Assembly (NCBI GenBank): GCA_005882955.1 | Contig: VBBB01000047.1 | Location: forward strand, 1-5,428 | From: Candidatus Bathyarchaeota archaeon | GTDB lineage: Archaea > Thermoproteota > Bathyarchaeia > 40CM-2-53-6 | DNA length: 5,428 bases | Direction of reading: 5' to 3' | Part shown: positions 1-5,428 of the stretch, one piece after another | Layout of the letters: every line of letters begins with the position of its first letter | Position numbering within the stretch: position 1 is the first letter of the stretch | Translations under genes and position numbers: made by a program | Notes under the pieces: model-generated | What the model was told of the DNA's origin: nothing | Seen by the model: only the letters and a program-made list of their open reading frames with translations | Databases searched by the model: none

Positions 1-792
1 CAGGAGAACATCATCGTCCCGCAATGCGGAGTTGCTCCAGGATTCACCAACATGTGTGTTGGTGACGCATCTCGCAGGCTAGGGACAATAACAAAGGTCC
101 GGGTATTTGTGGGCGGATTGCCGCAAAGGCCGACTCCACCGCTAAACTACAGAATCGTCTTCTCCCTAGAAGACGTGATCAATGAATACTCACGGCCCGC
201 ACGAATCATAGAATATGGCAAAGAGAAGCTAGTCGACGCACTTTCGGGGCGCGGATTCCTCAATTTTCCTGGAGTCGGAAGACTAGAGTACTTCATCACC
301 GATGGGCTCGGATCTCTTCCGAGAAGCTTTCCAAATGTCCGTGAGATGAACGAGTACACTCTGCGTTATCCCGGCCATGCTGAAATGATGAATACGCTTC
401 GAGTCCTTCGCTTCTTCGACAATAAGGAAGTTCAAGTCAACGGCTTGGCTATCACACCTCGGAAACTCTCCATAGCTCTGTTGAAGGGTGCGATGTCCTT
501 GGGTCGACCTGAGGATCTGCTGGCGTTAAGAGTCGAGGTTGAGGGAAAGCTTGGCAAGAAAACCCTAATCAGTTATCGAATCCTGGACTACTACGACCCT
601 AGAGGCAAGGTGTCCGCGATGGCGAGAACCACAGCTTACCCGTGCACCTCAATAGCTCTACTTGTCGGTCAGAGGAAGTTGAGGAGTGTCGGGGTCGTCC
701 CACCCGAGAGGATCGCGAAGGACCTTCAACACTTCGGATTCGTCCTGTCGAGACTCCGATCCAGAGGTGTCAGGGTCGGAATGCCTTCGTGA
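1..792 (+). CDS. Saccharopine dehydrogenase / lysine 6-dehydrogenase-like oxidoreductase, 5'-truncated by window edge
   Basis: The reading frame is open from the first base and ends at TGA 790-792, leaving 263 residues. The N-terminal Rossmann NAD(P)-binding half lies outside the window. The first in-frame ATG (52) is not the real start, because the conserved segment PQCGVAPGFTN (residues 7-17) lies before it. That segment, then TLRYPGH (120-126), MARTT (207-211) and GVVPPE (231-236), are the usual landmarks, in the usual order, of the catalytic/C-terminal domain of the saccharopine dehydrogenase family, especially the lysine 6-dehydrogenase / Lys9-like branch. Members are cytosolic NAD(P)-dependent enzymes acting on lysine, saccharopine or related amino acids. 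Which substrate applies here cannot be told from the C-terminal half. The frame is intact with no internal stop. It runs in the same direction as the first ParA gene but is 329 nt away from it, so a shared operon is unlikely. Family assignment is firm; exact reaction is inferred. Confidence 0.85.
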   Translation, partial: QENIIVPQCGVAPGFTNMCVGDASRRLGTITKVRVFVGGLPQRPTPPLNYRIVFSLEDVINEYSRPARIIEYGKEKLVDALSGRGFLNFPGVGRLEYFITDGLGSLPRSFPNVREMNEYTLRYPGHAEMMNTLRVLRFFDNKEVQVNGLAITPRKLSIALLKGAMSLGRPEDLLALRVEVEGKLGKKTLISYRILDYYDPRGKVSAMARTTAYPCTSIALLVGQRKLRSVGVVPPERIAKDLQHFGFVLSRLRSRGVRVGMPS

Positions 793-1121
793 GTTATTCT
801 TCCGTCGGAATATTGCTGACTAGCGGCACCGAACGTTAGCAATTCATGTTTACAACAATCCTGTCAATTTCACGCGAACGAATGCCCTGGATTGATGGAA
901 TACCCTCTATCCAGAGTTACAGGATCGTCGTTGACAACGCATACCATATCAGTGATAATCCGGCTAGCGTTCATATAGTAACAGGCAAAACCTCCCGATT
1001 TCTCGTCGTTTTCTCCTCGTTTGGACCGTTTTTCGTGTTAATCGCAAGCATCAACGCTCATGCATTATCTGGTTTCTGTGAAACATTCTCTTAGTAATCA
1101 TCCCGAACCGTAGAGCTACCT
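793..1121. other. Gene-free stretch between the dehydrogenase and the first ParA gene
   Basis: No convincing gene is seen in these 329 nt. A possible stem of GCTGAC (815-820) with GTTAGC (835-840) follows the dehydrogenase stop but has no T-run after it. A 6-bp inverted repeat, CTGGAT (887-892) / ATCCAG (909-914), lies further on. T-rich clusters at 1009-1012, 1020-1022 and 1029-1033 on the + strand resemble archaeal termination tracts. An 82-codon open frame at 846-1094 is judged to be chance. The stretch must also carry the promoter of the downstream ParA gene. Confidence 0.5.
1091..1098 (+). promoter_or_regulatory. Weak TATA-like element before the first ParA gene
   Basis: TTAGTAAT is AT-rich and centred about 28 nt before the TTG start at 1122. 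That spacing would suit an archaeal leaderless transcript. The match to the TATA consensus is poor, and no Shine-Dalgarno sequence is visible between this element and the start codon. The placement is an inference from spacing only. Confidence 0.25.
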
Positions 1122-1889
1122 TTGATCATTAGCGTACTGAACAACAAAGGCGGAACTGGAAAGACCACCACAGCAGTCAACATTGCGGCCGGACTCTCCA
1201 TGGAGGACAAGAAAGTCCTCCTCATAGACTTGGACCCTCAAGGAAACGCCACAACTGGCATAGGCTTTGAGAAGGCGACCCTAGCCAGTACAGTCTACAA
1301 TCTCCTATCACAGACCAAGAAAGCAGACGAGACCATCCTCTCTACGAAATTCCAGAACTTGTTCCTTCTCCCGAGCAACCTAGACCTGGCCAGCGCAGAA
1401 GTCGAACTGTCAAGTACGCCAGGACGAGAATACATCCTCCGCGAAGCACTCGCCCCAATCAAAGACCAGTTCAACACGATCATAATCGACTGCCCACCAA
1501 ACATCGGACTACTCACTCTCAACGCGCTAGTAACCTCAGACCTAGTCCTGATACCAGTCCAGTGCGAATTCTTCCCCATGGAAGGCCTCCCAACACTCAT
1601 CAAAGTCATGGACCTCGTCAAGTCAAGACTCCGAGCATCATTCGACTTCAGAGTCGTACTGACAATGTTCGATGGCAGAACAGCACTCTCGCGAAAAGTC
1701 CAATCCCAAGTCTGGAACAACTTCGGGCAGCGAGCTCTGAAGACCGTGATTCCAAGGTCCGTCAGAATGGCAGAGGCCCCAAGCAAGGGACTTCCGGGAA
1801 TAGTCTATCGTCCAAAGAACCCTGCATCTGAACAGTACAAAGCGCTAACCAAAGAACTATTGCAGATTCTATTGCCTGTCGAAGCCTAG
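1122..1889 (+). CDS. ParA/Soj-family Walker-type ATPase, copy 1
   Basis: This 255-residue protein has the whole ParA/Soj core. The deviant Walker A loop KGGTGKTT is at residues 9-16 with the signature lysine K9. The switch I segment DLDPQ is at 36-40. Walker B (IIIDCPP) is at 120-126, PVQCEF at 145-150, and the RSVRMAEAPS segment at 212-221 corresponds to the RLSEAPS region of Soj. There is no N-terminal HTH domain, so it is the short Soj-like type. Such proteins dimerise on ATP, bind DNA non-specifically, and position chromosomes, plasmids or other cargo with a partner that stimulates ATPase activity. The TTG start is forced: the next codons give the conserved N-terminus MIIS, and an in-frame TAA lies at 1095-1097 with no ATG, GTG or TTG between. 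About 66% of its leucines are CTC or CTA, unlike copy 2. No ParB-like partner gene adjoins it. The cargo is unknown. Confidence 0.93.
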   Translation: MIISVLNNKGGTGKTTTAVNIAAGLSMEDKKVLLIDLDPQGNATTGIGFEKATLASTVYNLLSQTKKADETILSTKFQNLFLLPSNLDLASAEVELSSTPGREYILREALAPIKDQFNTIIIDCPPNIGLLTLNALVTSDLVLIPVQCEFFPMEGLPTLIKVMDLVKSRLRASFDFRVVLTMFDGRTALSRKVQSQVWNNFGQRALKTVIPRSVRMAEAPSKGLPGIVYRPKNPASEQYKALTKELLQILLPVEA

Positions 1890-1896
1890 CCGCTCG

Positions 1897-1949
1897 CGCC
1901 TCTTAGAGGCGTCCAGATCCTTTCGGGTCAGGCCCGTTCTCTTTTTCTT
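1897..1949 (+). terminator. Putative terminator of ParA copy 1
   Basis: Eight bases after the stop codon, the sequence CGCCTCT-T-AGAGGCG (1897-1911) forms a perfect small palindrome. A second stem, GATCC/GGGTC with a four-base loop, lies at 1916-1929. A pyrimidine tract containing five consecutive T (about 1938-1949) follows. Archaeal termination mostly needs the T-rich tract, and the hairpins may assist or protect the 3' end. The sequence pattern is clear; function is inferred. Confidence 0.55.
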
Positions 1950-1952
1950 AGG

Positions 1953-1967
1953 AAAATACCCGAAGGT
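1953..1967 (-). terminator. Putative terminator of ParA copy 2
   Basis: Read on the minus strand, ACC-TTCG-GGT (1967-1958) is a short stem closed by a UUCG tetraloop, followed at once by ATTTT. It lies 51 nt beyond the stop of the convergent ParA gene. The stem is only 3 bp and the T-run only four, so it is weak taken alone; position between two converging genes is the main support. Confidence 0.35.
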
Positions 1968-2017
1968 CTCGAGCCTATTTGACGGGATACCAGTTCCATC
2001 GCCATCGTCGTGCCTTT

Positions 2018-2803
2018 TCAGGAAGCGAGCTTGGTAAGGACCGTACCTGCCAGAGAACTCTCAAGCATGTCCTTGGCCAGTCGCTGATACTCTAGCGAGG
2101 CCTTGTTCGTTGGACTGAATATTATTCCAGGGATTCCTTTGCTGGGAGCCTCTGCCATCCGGATGGACCTTGGAATCACGCTCTTGACCACATGGTCCCC
2201 AAACTTCTCTCTCAATTCTCTCTGAATCTTCTTGGCGAGACCGGTTCTTCCATCGTACATCGTCAAAAGAACTAGGAAATCGAAATCAGTCTTCGCCCGC
2301 GATTTCACCATCCTGATGAATCTGAGCAGGGTTGGAAACCCGTCCATCGAGTAGAATTCGCACTGAACAGGCACCATCAGCAGATCGCAGGCGACAATAG
2401 CATTGACCGTCAGGATTCCAATGTTCGGTGGACAGTCAAGTATTACCACGTCGAACTTTCGTTTCGCGGTCTCAAGAGCCTCTCGTAAGACGAATTCTCG
2501 GCCTCGAACAGAAGACAGCTCAACTTCGGCTCCGGCAAGGTCCAGGTTGCTCGGCACAACTGTAAGATTCTCCACTTTTGTTTCCAGCATCACCGCTTCG
2601 ATCTTTCTGGACTGCGCGAGAACGTCGTAGATGGTGTAGAGGAGTTTCGACTTTTCGAAGCCGAAGCTGACAGTCGCGCTTCCTTGAGGATCCATATCGA
2701 CTAGAAGTACTTGCCTGCCCGCGGCAGCTAGAGCGGTTCCAAGATTGACGGCGGTTGTGGTCTTGCCGGTCCCACCCTTGTTGTTGGCGATACTGATTAT
2801 CAA
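2018..2803 (-). CDS. ParA/Soj-family Walker-type ATPase, copy 2
   Basis: This 261-residue protein aligns without gaps to copy 1 over 255 residues, with about 141 identities counted by hand (about 55%). It keeps every core motif: deviant Walker A KGGTGKTT (9-16), DMDPQ (36-40), Walker B VILDCPP (120-126), PVQCEF (145-150) and RSIRMAEAPS (212-221). An active nucleotide-switching ATPase that binds DNA and moves or positions cargo is therefore expected. It begins at TTG (2803-2801); the upstream frame meets TGA with no ATG or GTG between. It carries six extra C-terminal residues relative to copy 1, with no clear MinD-type membrane helix. It faces copy 1 tail to tail and follows the DUF885 gene in the same direction after 323 nt. 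Leucine codons are mainly CTT and CTG, unlike copy 1. The copies may form mixed dimers or serve different cargoes; no partner gene is visible. Confidence 0.93.
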   Translation of the reverse strand: MIISIANNKGGTGKTTTAVNLGTALAAAGRQVLLVDMDPQGSATVSFGFEKSKLLYTIYDVLAQSRKIEAVMLETKVENLTVVPSNLDLAGAEVELSSVRGREFVLREALETAKRKFDVVILDCPPNIGILTVNAIVACDLLMVPVQCEFYSMDGFPTLLRFIRMVKSRAKTDFDFLVLLTMYDGRTGLAKKIQRELREKFGDHVVKSVIPRSIRMAEAPSKGIPGIIFSPTNKASLEYQRLAKDMLESSLAGTVLTKLAS

Positions 2804-2880
2804 CGCGAAACAGTATTTGTCCCTCGTCGCCGACTTTCACACTCATTGCAGAAATGATCAACAACGAGCGATGCTTTGAG

Positions 2881-2889
2881 GTATATCTT
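2881..2889 (-). promoter_or_regulatory. Candidate TATA box for ParA copy 2
   Basis: On the minus strand AAGATATAC is a fair TATA-like match. With the usual archaeal distance of about 26 nt, transcription would begin near 2859, leaving a leader of roughly 56 nt before the TTG start. No better AT-rich element lies at the distance expected for a leaderless transcript. Tentative. Confidence 0.28.
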
Positions 2890-2910
2890 GGCAGGAATGT
2901 GGAGGGCTAT

Positions 2911-2932
2911 AGCGTATTTTTTCCACTACGCT
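2911..2932. repeat. Inverted repeat AGCGTA-N10-TACGCT
   Basis: AGCGTA at 2911-2916 is exactly mirrored by TACGCT at 2927-2932, separated by ten bases that include a run of six T. Each arm is 6 bp and the arm centres are 16 bp apart. The repeat lies about 108-130 nt before the ParA copy 2 start and just upstream of the candidate TATA element in the minus-strand direction. It could be an operator, a centromere-like site for a partition partner, or a hairpin with no role. A single occurrence cannot decide. Confidence 0.4.
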
Positions 2933-3126
2933 CCTTCCTCTATATTAGTAGACGAGCAGACTATAGGGTCAGCGCTTTTGAGGATCGATGACTGAATTGA
3001 TCCGTCAGATGTGCCGAGCTAGCACCTAGAAGTCAATAGAGGCTGGGGTCGGGTCTACATGTGGACATTTGTACGCCAAATCGTTGCCCCTCGATCGATC
3101 CTGAGGATAGGGTCGAAATTCTCCTC

Positions 3127-4794
3127 TTATTTTGCGGCGAGCTCTCGAAGTCGCTCTTCGAATATCGTTCGGGCTGGGAAGCCCATCGAACAGGCATAGG
3201 TGTTGAAGTCGACGATGTTCTTTCCGTTCCGCTTGGCCCTGTTCTGGATCTCCCGAATGCTCTCCCCAACAATCGCATAGGTGGAAGCGTATCCGGGTCC
3301 ATTGCCCTGGTGGGCCGGGAACAGTTGATGGTACACAGTGCTCTTCGATAGTCCGGTCCGCTTGTGTGCCCATTCGATGAAATCCCTCAGGGATTGTTTG
3401 CCAGAGTTGATGCGCGCATCGCCGATGACTCGTAGGAATCGCACTATCCTCCACATCCAAGTGTAGAATTCGTACTCTCCAGCCCAGACTTCCAATCCTC
3501 CTCTTTTCTCGAAGAACTGGACGAGAGCCTTCTCATCGTTGCTCAGCTTCTTCCCAACTTTCAGCTTGTCCATTACTTCTTGGAACTCGATCTCTCGCTG
3601 GAACGAGATTCCTTCGGACAGTGCTCCTGCTAATGGAGTGAACATGATCTCTGTCAGAGTTGGTTTTGCTGCATACGCGGTTGCGGTATTGGACGCATGG
3701 ACACAGTGGCCGTACTCTTCATGGATAAGCCCGTTGAGCAACTCCCCGGGTACCGTGCTAGGGTCTCTTCTTGGGTCAGTTGTTATCATGAAGATCTCCT
3801 TGGGATTGTTTGTGAAACTGTCGTAGAAGAACGCGCCCGCACTCGGAAATATCCCCGACAAGTACAGCGGTGTCTCGATCACTTTTGTCTCGTACTTCGG
3901 ATTTATCCGGACGATATCCTTGTTCACAACTCGTTGAGTACGCTTGCGCAATTCTCCCAGGAAAGGAAGTATCTCGGTCTGCTTCACAGATCTCTTAGCC
4001 GTTAACGCCTTGGAGACATCTTCGGCCTTGGCTGCGACGCCGTACTTCTTGGCGAGTCTCTCGGTTATGCGCTTGAATCTGGGAAATTCTCTCTCCAAGA
4101 ATTTGAGCCCCTTCGCCTCCACCTGCTGGGGCGATTCCGGATAGTCCCAGAGGCGTCGCAGAGCCTGGGCGTAGATCTTTTCCCTACCCAGATCCGCGCC
4201 CTCCCGCTTGATTATTTTGTAGACTTCGTCAAACCCCTGGTTCTTGAATCCCTTGACTCTGAATATGGACCCATACTTTCTGGTAGCTTCCGCGAGATCA
4301 TCCAAGAGTTCCTTCAGCTGCTTGTCGGTCGTCTCCTTCTTGATCGTCTTGATTATCTCAAGAATACCATCGCAACGAATTAGCGTCAATAATCGTAGCC
4401 CGGTAGGCCATCTCTTCTGTGAAGTTTCTTGGGCAGCAGCCTGCAATGCTCTGACCGCGTTCCTTGTAAGTGGTTTCAGGTGGCTTGGAACGACTCCTTC
4501 CTTGATCAAATAGCCGAAAAACGCGGACAGGACTCCGTCGGGATAAGACTGAGGCTCTTGAAGAGCGAAGCCAGCTGCTAGAGAATCCAGGACCCTCAGT
4601 TGTAAATCGTTCTCGGCTTTGAGCCGCAGCTCTTCAGTTCTCTTCGCGATCCGTTCCAGATTCCTTCTAGAAGGAATGAAAAGCTTGCCAACGTATTCGT
4701 TGACGCCTTGAAGGTATGTTGTGGCTGGGTCGGATTCCTTGGCGAACTCGAAAATCTCGGCTTCAACATCTGACGCGGGTTTAGGTACTGGCAA
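3127..4794 (-). CDS. DUF885-family putative zinc metallopeptidase
   Basis: The product is 555 residues, a normal length for DUF885 proteins, which are gluzincin-like zinc peptidases or carboxypeptidases. DUF885-like landmarks appear in order: the N-terminal DPATTYLQGVN (22-32), a helical middle with QVEAKGLKFLE (224-234), the metal-site segment LIHEEYGHCVH (356-366), SEGISFQRE (393-401) supplying the likely third ligand Glu394, and a C-terminal segment from GPGYASTYAIVGES (499-512) to GFPARTIFEERL (538-549) typical of the family. The metal motif here is HEEYGH rather than the usual HExxPGH, one residue shorter and lacking the proline. No signal peptide or membrane segment is seen, so it is probably cytosolic. 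The TTG start directly follows an in-frame TGA, and the conserved N-terminus leaves no later start possible. An out-of-frame ATG with an SD-like GAGG lies just upstream. It diverges from the 119-residue gene. The substrate is unknown. Confidence 0.82.
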   Translation of the reverse strand: MPVPKPASDVEAEIFEFAKESDPATTYLQGVNEYVGKLFIPSRRNLERIAKRTEELRLKAENDLQLRVLDSLAAGFALQEPQSYPDGVLSAFFGYLIKEGVVPSHLKPLTRNAVRALQAAAQETSQKRWPTGLRLLTLIRCDGILEIIKTIKKETTDKQLKELLDDLAEATRKYGSIFRVKGFKNQGFDEVYKIIKREGADLGREKIYAQALRRLWDYPESPQQVEAKGLKFLEREFPRFKRITERLAKKYGVAAKAEDVSKALTAKRSVKQTEILPFLGELRKRTQRVVNKDIVRINPKYETKVIETPLYLSGIFPSAGAFFYDSFTNNPKEIFMITTDPRRDPSTVPGELLNGLIHEEYGHCVHASNTATAYAAKPTLTEIMFTPLAGALSEGISFQREIEFQEVMDKLKVGKKLSNDEKALVQFFEKRGGLEVWAGEYEFYTWMWRIVRFLRVIGDARINSGKQSLRDFIEWAHKRTGLSKSTVYHQLFPAHQGNGPGYASTYAIVGESIREIQNRAKRNGKNIVDFNTYACSMGFPARTIFEERLRELAAK

Positions 4795-4810
4795 CGGTCA
4801 TGCAATCCTC
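4781..4810 (-). promoter_or_regulatory. SD-like GAGG and six-codon ATG frame overlapping the DUF885 start
   Basis: On the minus strand GAGG (4810-4807) sits 5 nt before an ATG (4801-4799). That ATG opens a frame of only six codons, ending in TAA at 4783-4781, out of frame with the peptidase. The peptidase TTG (4794-4792) lies inside it, 12 nt from GAGG. This may be a tiny upstream or overlapping frame that tunes translation. It could also mean the true start is the ATG and one base is wrong in this short interval. Confidence 0.4.
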
Positions 4811-4917
4811 GTATATGTTTAGCAATCTCAACTGAACAGTCGACTACTTAATACTAGCCGAAAAAAAGGTCTGATTCCCATCTTAAATACGGAAGAGAGC
4901 GGTCGCATTAACACACC
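4795..4917. promoter_or_regulatory. Divergent promoter region between the DUF885 gene and the 119-residue gene
   Basis: These 123 nt must hold both divergent promoters. For the minus-strand gene two AT-rich candidates exist. TATTAAGT (4853-4846) would give a leader of about 30 nt containing the GAGG site, and TAAACATA (4821-4814) would place initiation close to the TTG. A run of seven A (4861-4867) lies between the two promoters and may add DNA curvature. Confidence 0.45.
4883..4890 (+). promoter_or_regulatory. TATA box for the 119-residue gene
   Basis: TTAAATAC is a good match to the archaeal TATA consensus. Its centre is about 32 nt before the TTG at 4918, so transcription would begin around 4912-4914. 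This implies a leaderless or nearly leaderless mRNA, in agreement with the absence of a Shine-Dalgarno site. It is the best promoter in the window and supports the TTG start downstream. Confidence 0.6.
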
Positions 4918-5277
4918 TTGCCCAAGACACCTCGTTCAACCGCTACACGAAATTCTAAGAAGAAGCTCTCGAAACGAGGCACACGGACGAACAACCGGCA
5001 AGTATCTTCCAAGGATGCGATCAAAGCCGGCGAACAGATCGCTATGGCGGCGTTTGCCTCCAGCCTCAAGCTAGCGGCGGCTTTCGGCACTGCGGCTGCG
5101 AAGACTGCGGGACTCGCCTTAGCCTCTCTAGCGACGGGAGCTGACAAGTTCTCACGACTTGTGCAAGAGGAAGCTCTACGATCCAATAAACGAAGATCTA
5201 AAAACTCAACTGAATCTGAATCAAACACTCGCATAACCAGAAAGACTGGCTCACGACGAAAACCCACACAGTCCTAG
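4918..5277 (+). CDS. Unrecognised 119-residue protein with basic tails and an Ala-rich core
   Basis: I do not recognise a family. Three zones are visible. Residues 1-33 are rich in Lys, Arg, Ser and Thr. Residues 34-86 form an Ala-rich, probably helical segment with about 18 alanines, interrupted by Lys, Glu and Gln, so it looks like an amphipathic helix pair more than a membrane anchor. Residues 87-119 are again strongly basic and polar, including KRRSK (91-95) and GSRRKP (111-116), and probably disordered. Basic tails of this kind suggest binding to DNA, RNA or another anionic surface; histone H1-like or phasin-like roles are possible but unproven. The start is TTG, preceded by a well-placed TATA box. 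The frame is also open on the opposite strand over almost the same span, but that antisense frame has no promoter support. It ends at TAG 5275-5277, 11 nt from the convergent neighbour's stop. Confidence 0.6.
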   Translation: MPKTPRSTATRNSKKKLSKRGTRTNNRQVSSKDAIKAGEQIAMAAFASSLKLAAAFGTAAAKTAGLALASLATGADKFSRLVQEEALRSNKRRSKNSTESESNTRITRKTGSRRKPTQS

Positions 5278-5288
5278 CGTTCGCCTGG

Positions 5289-5428
5289 TTATGATACGTA
5301 CTCAATCGGGCTCTTCGCCACTCGTTTGACATTTTCAAGCGATTTCTCGACCACAGTCGGTCTGAGGAGGCTCAACAGGGCGGCGCCAATCAGGGTTGCT
5401 CCAATCACCAGAATTATCCGCTCAATCG
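5289..5428 (-). CDS. C-terminal part of a small membrane-anchored protein, 5'-truncated by window edge
   Basis: On the minus strand an uninterrupted frame enters from the right edge (first full codon ends the window at 5426-5424) and stops at TAA 5291-5289, giving 45 residues without a start codon in the window. Residues 4-21 (from IILVIGATLIG to LLSLL) are a clear hydrophobic helix long enough to span a membrane. A charged tail of about 24 residues follows, containing VEKSLENVKRVAKSP. It could be the end of a multi-span protein or of a small single-span protein. No family is recognised. It converges on the 119-residue gene with only 11 nt between stops. Confidence 0.5.
   Translation of the reverse strand, partial: IERIILVIGATLIGAALLSLLRPTVVEKSLENVKRVAKSPIEYVS

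Larger units (their letters stand above)
2804..3126. other. Gene-poor stretch upstream of ParA copy 2
   Basis: No gene is supported in these 323 nt between the DUF885 stop and the ParA start, both on the minus strand. The stretch contains an inverted repeat at 2911-2932, a TATA-like element near 2885, and a short stem TCATT (2843-2847) / AATGA (2853-2857) that could fall in the ParA leader. A small palindrome ATCCTGAGGAT (3098-3108) lies 19 nt beyond the DUF885 stop, without a T-run in the minus-strand direction. Minus-strand open frames overlapping the edge are out-of-frame shadows of the peptidase gene. Confidence 0.5.

Noticed and set aside
846..1094. An 82-codon ATG frame on the + strand between the dehydrogenase and ParA copy 1
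   Set aside because: Its translation shows no recognisable motif and irregular composition, with only a vaguely hydrophobic C-terminal half. There is no Shine-Dalgarno site and only a weak AT-rich element upstream. Chance is the simpler explanation.
1295..1786. A 163-codon frame antisense to ParA copy 1
   Set aside because: It lies wholly within a gene with full ParA motifs and shows no family features of its own.
1890..2017. A possible tRNA or structured RNA gene in the spacer between the ParA genes, suggested by its several hairpins
   Set aside because: The stems do not assemble into a cloverleaf and no TTC loop with correct spacing is seen. Their position between converging genes, with a T-rich tract, fits terminators.
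3026..3460. A 144-codon minus-strand frame overlapping the end of the DUF885 gene
   Set aside because: It is out of frame with the conserved DUF885 C-terminus and has low-complexity, shadow-like composition.
4908..5267. A 119-codon frame antisense to the small basic protein
   Set aside because: It covers almost the same span, starts at GTG without promoter or ribosome site, and its open frame is explained by the Ala- and Arg-rich codons of the + strand gene. The + strand gene has a well-placed TATA box.
1..5428. CRISPR array, insertion sequence or tandem iterons
   Set aside because: No repeated units with regular spacing, transposase-like frame, or flanking terminal inverted repeats were found by reading both strands.

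Overview
The window looks archaeal. Evidence: all four complete genes start with TTG, usable Shine-Dalgarno sites are nearly absent, one gene has a TATA box (TTAAATAC) centred about 32 nt before its start codon, and the one clear terminator is a T-rich tract. The lineage cannot be fixed from this sequence; a TACK-type archaeon such as Bathyarchaeia is a guess. No mobile element, integrase, tRNA, rRNA or CRISPR array was seen, so this looks like a chromosomal neighbourhood.

Layout from left to right. Positions 1-792 (+) hold the 3' part of a saccharopine dehydrogenase / lysine 6-dehydrogenase-like oxidoreductase that begins outside the window. A gene-free stretch (793-1121) follows. Next come two ParA/Soj-type Walker ATPases facing each other, at 1122-1889 (+) and 2018-2803 (-). 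Their proteins align without gaps and are about 55% identical by hand count. A 128-nt spacer between them carries terminator-like structures for both strands. Another gene-poor stretch (2804-3126) contains an inverted repeat. Then comes a 555-residue DUF885-type putative zinc metallopeptidase at 3127-4794 (-). A 123-nt divergent promoter region separates it from a 119-residue unrecognised protein (4918-5277, +) with basic tails and an Ala-rich core. At the right edge is the C-terminus of a small membrane-anchored protein (5289-5428, -), which has no start codon inside the window.

The genes do not form an obvious single pathway. The lysine-type dehydrogenase and the DUF885 peptidase look like ordinary metabolic genes. 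The less ordinary part is the convergent ParA pair, which has no recognisable ParB or other centromere-binding partner in the window, and whose two genes use clearly different leucine codons. The basic, Ala-rich 119-residue protein could be a DNA- or surface-binding protein, but nothing in the sequence links it to the ParA pair apart from lying about 2.1 kb away.
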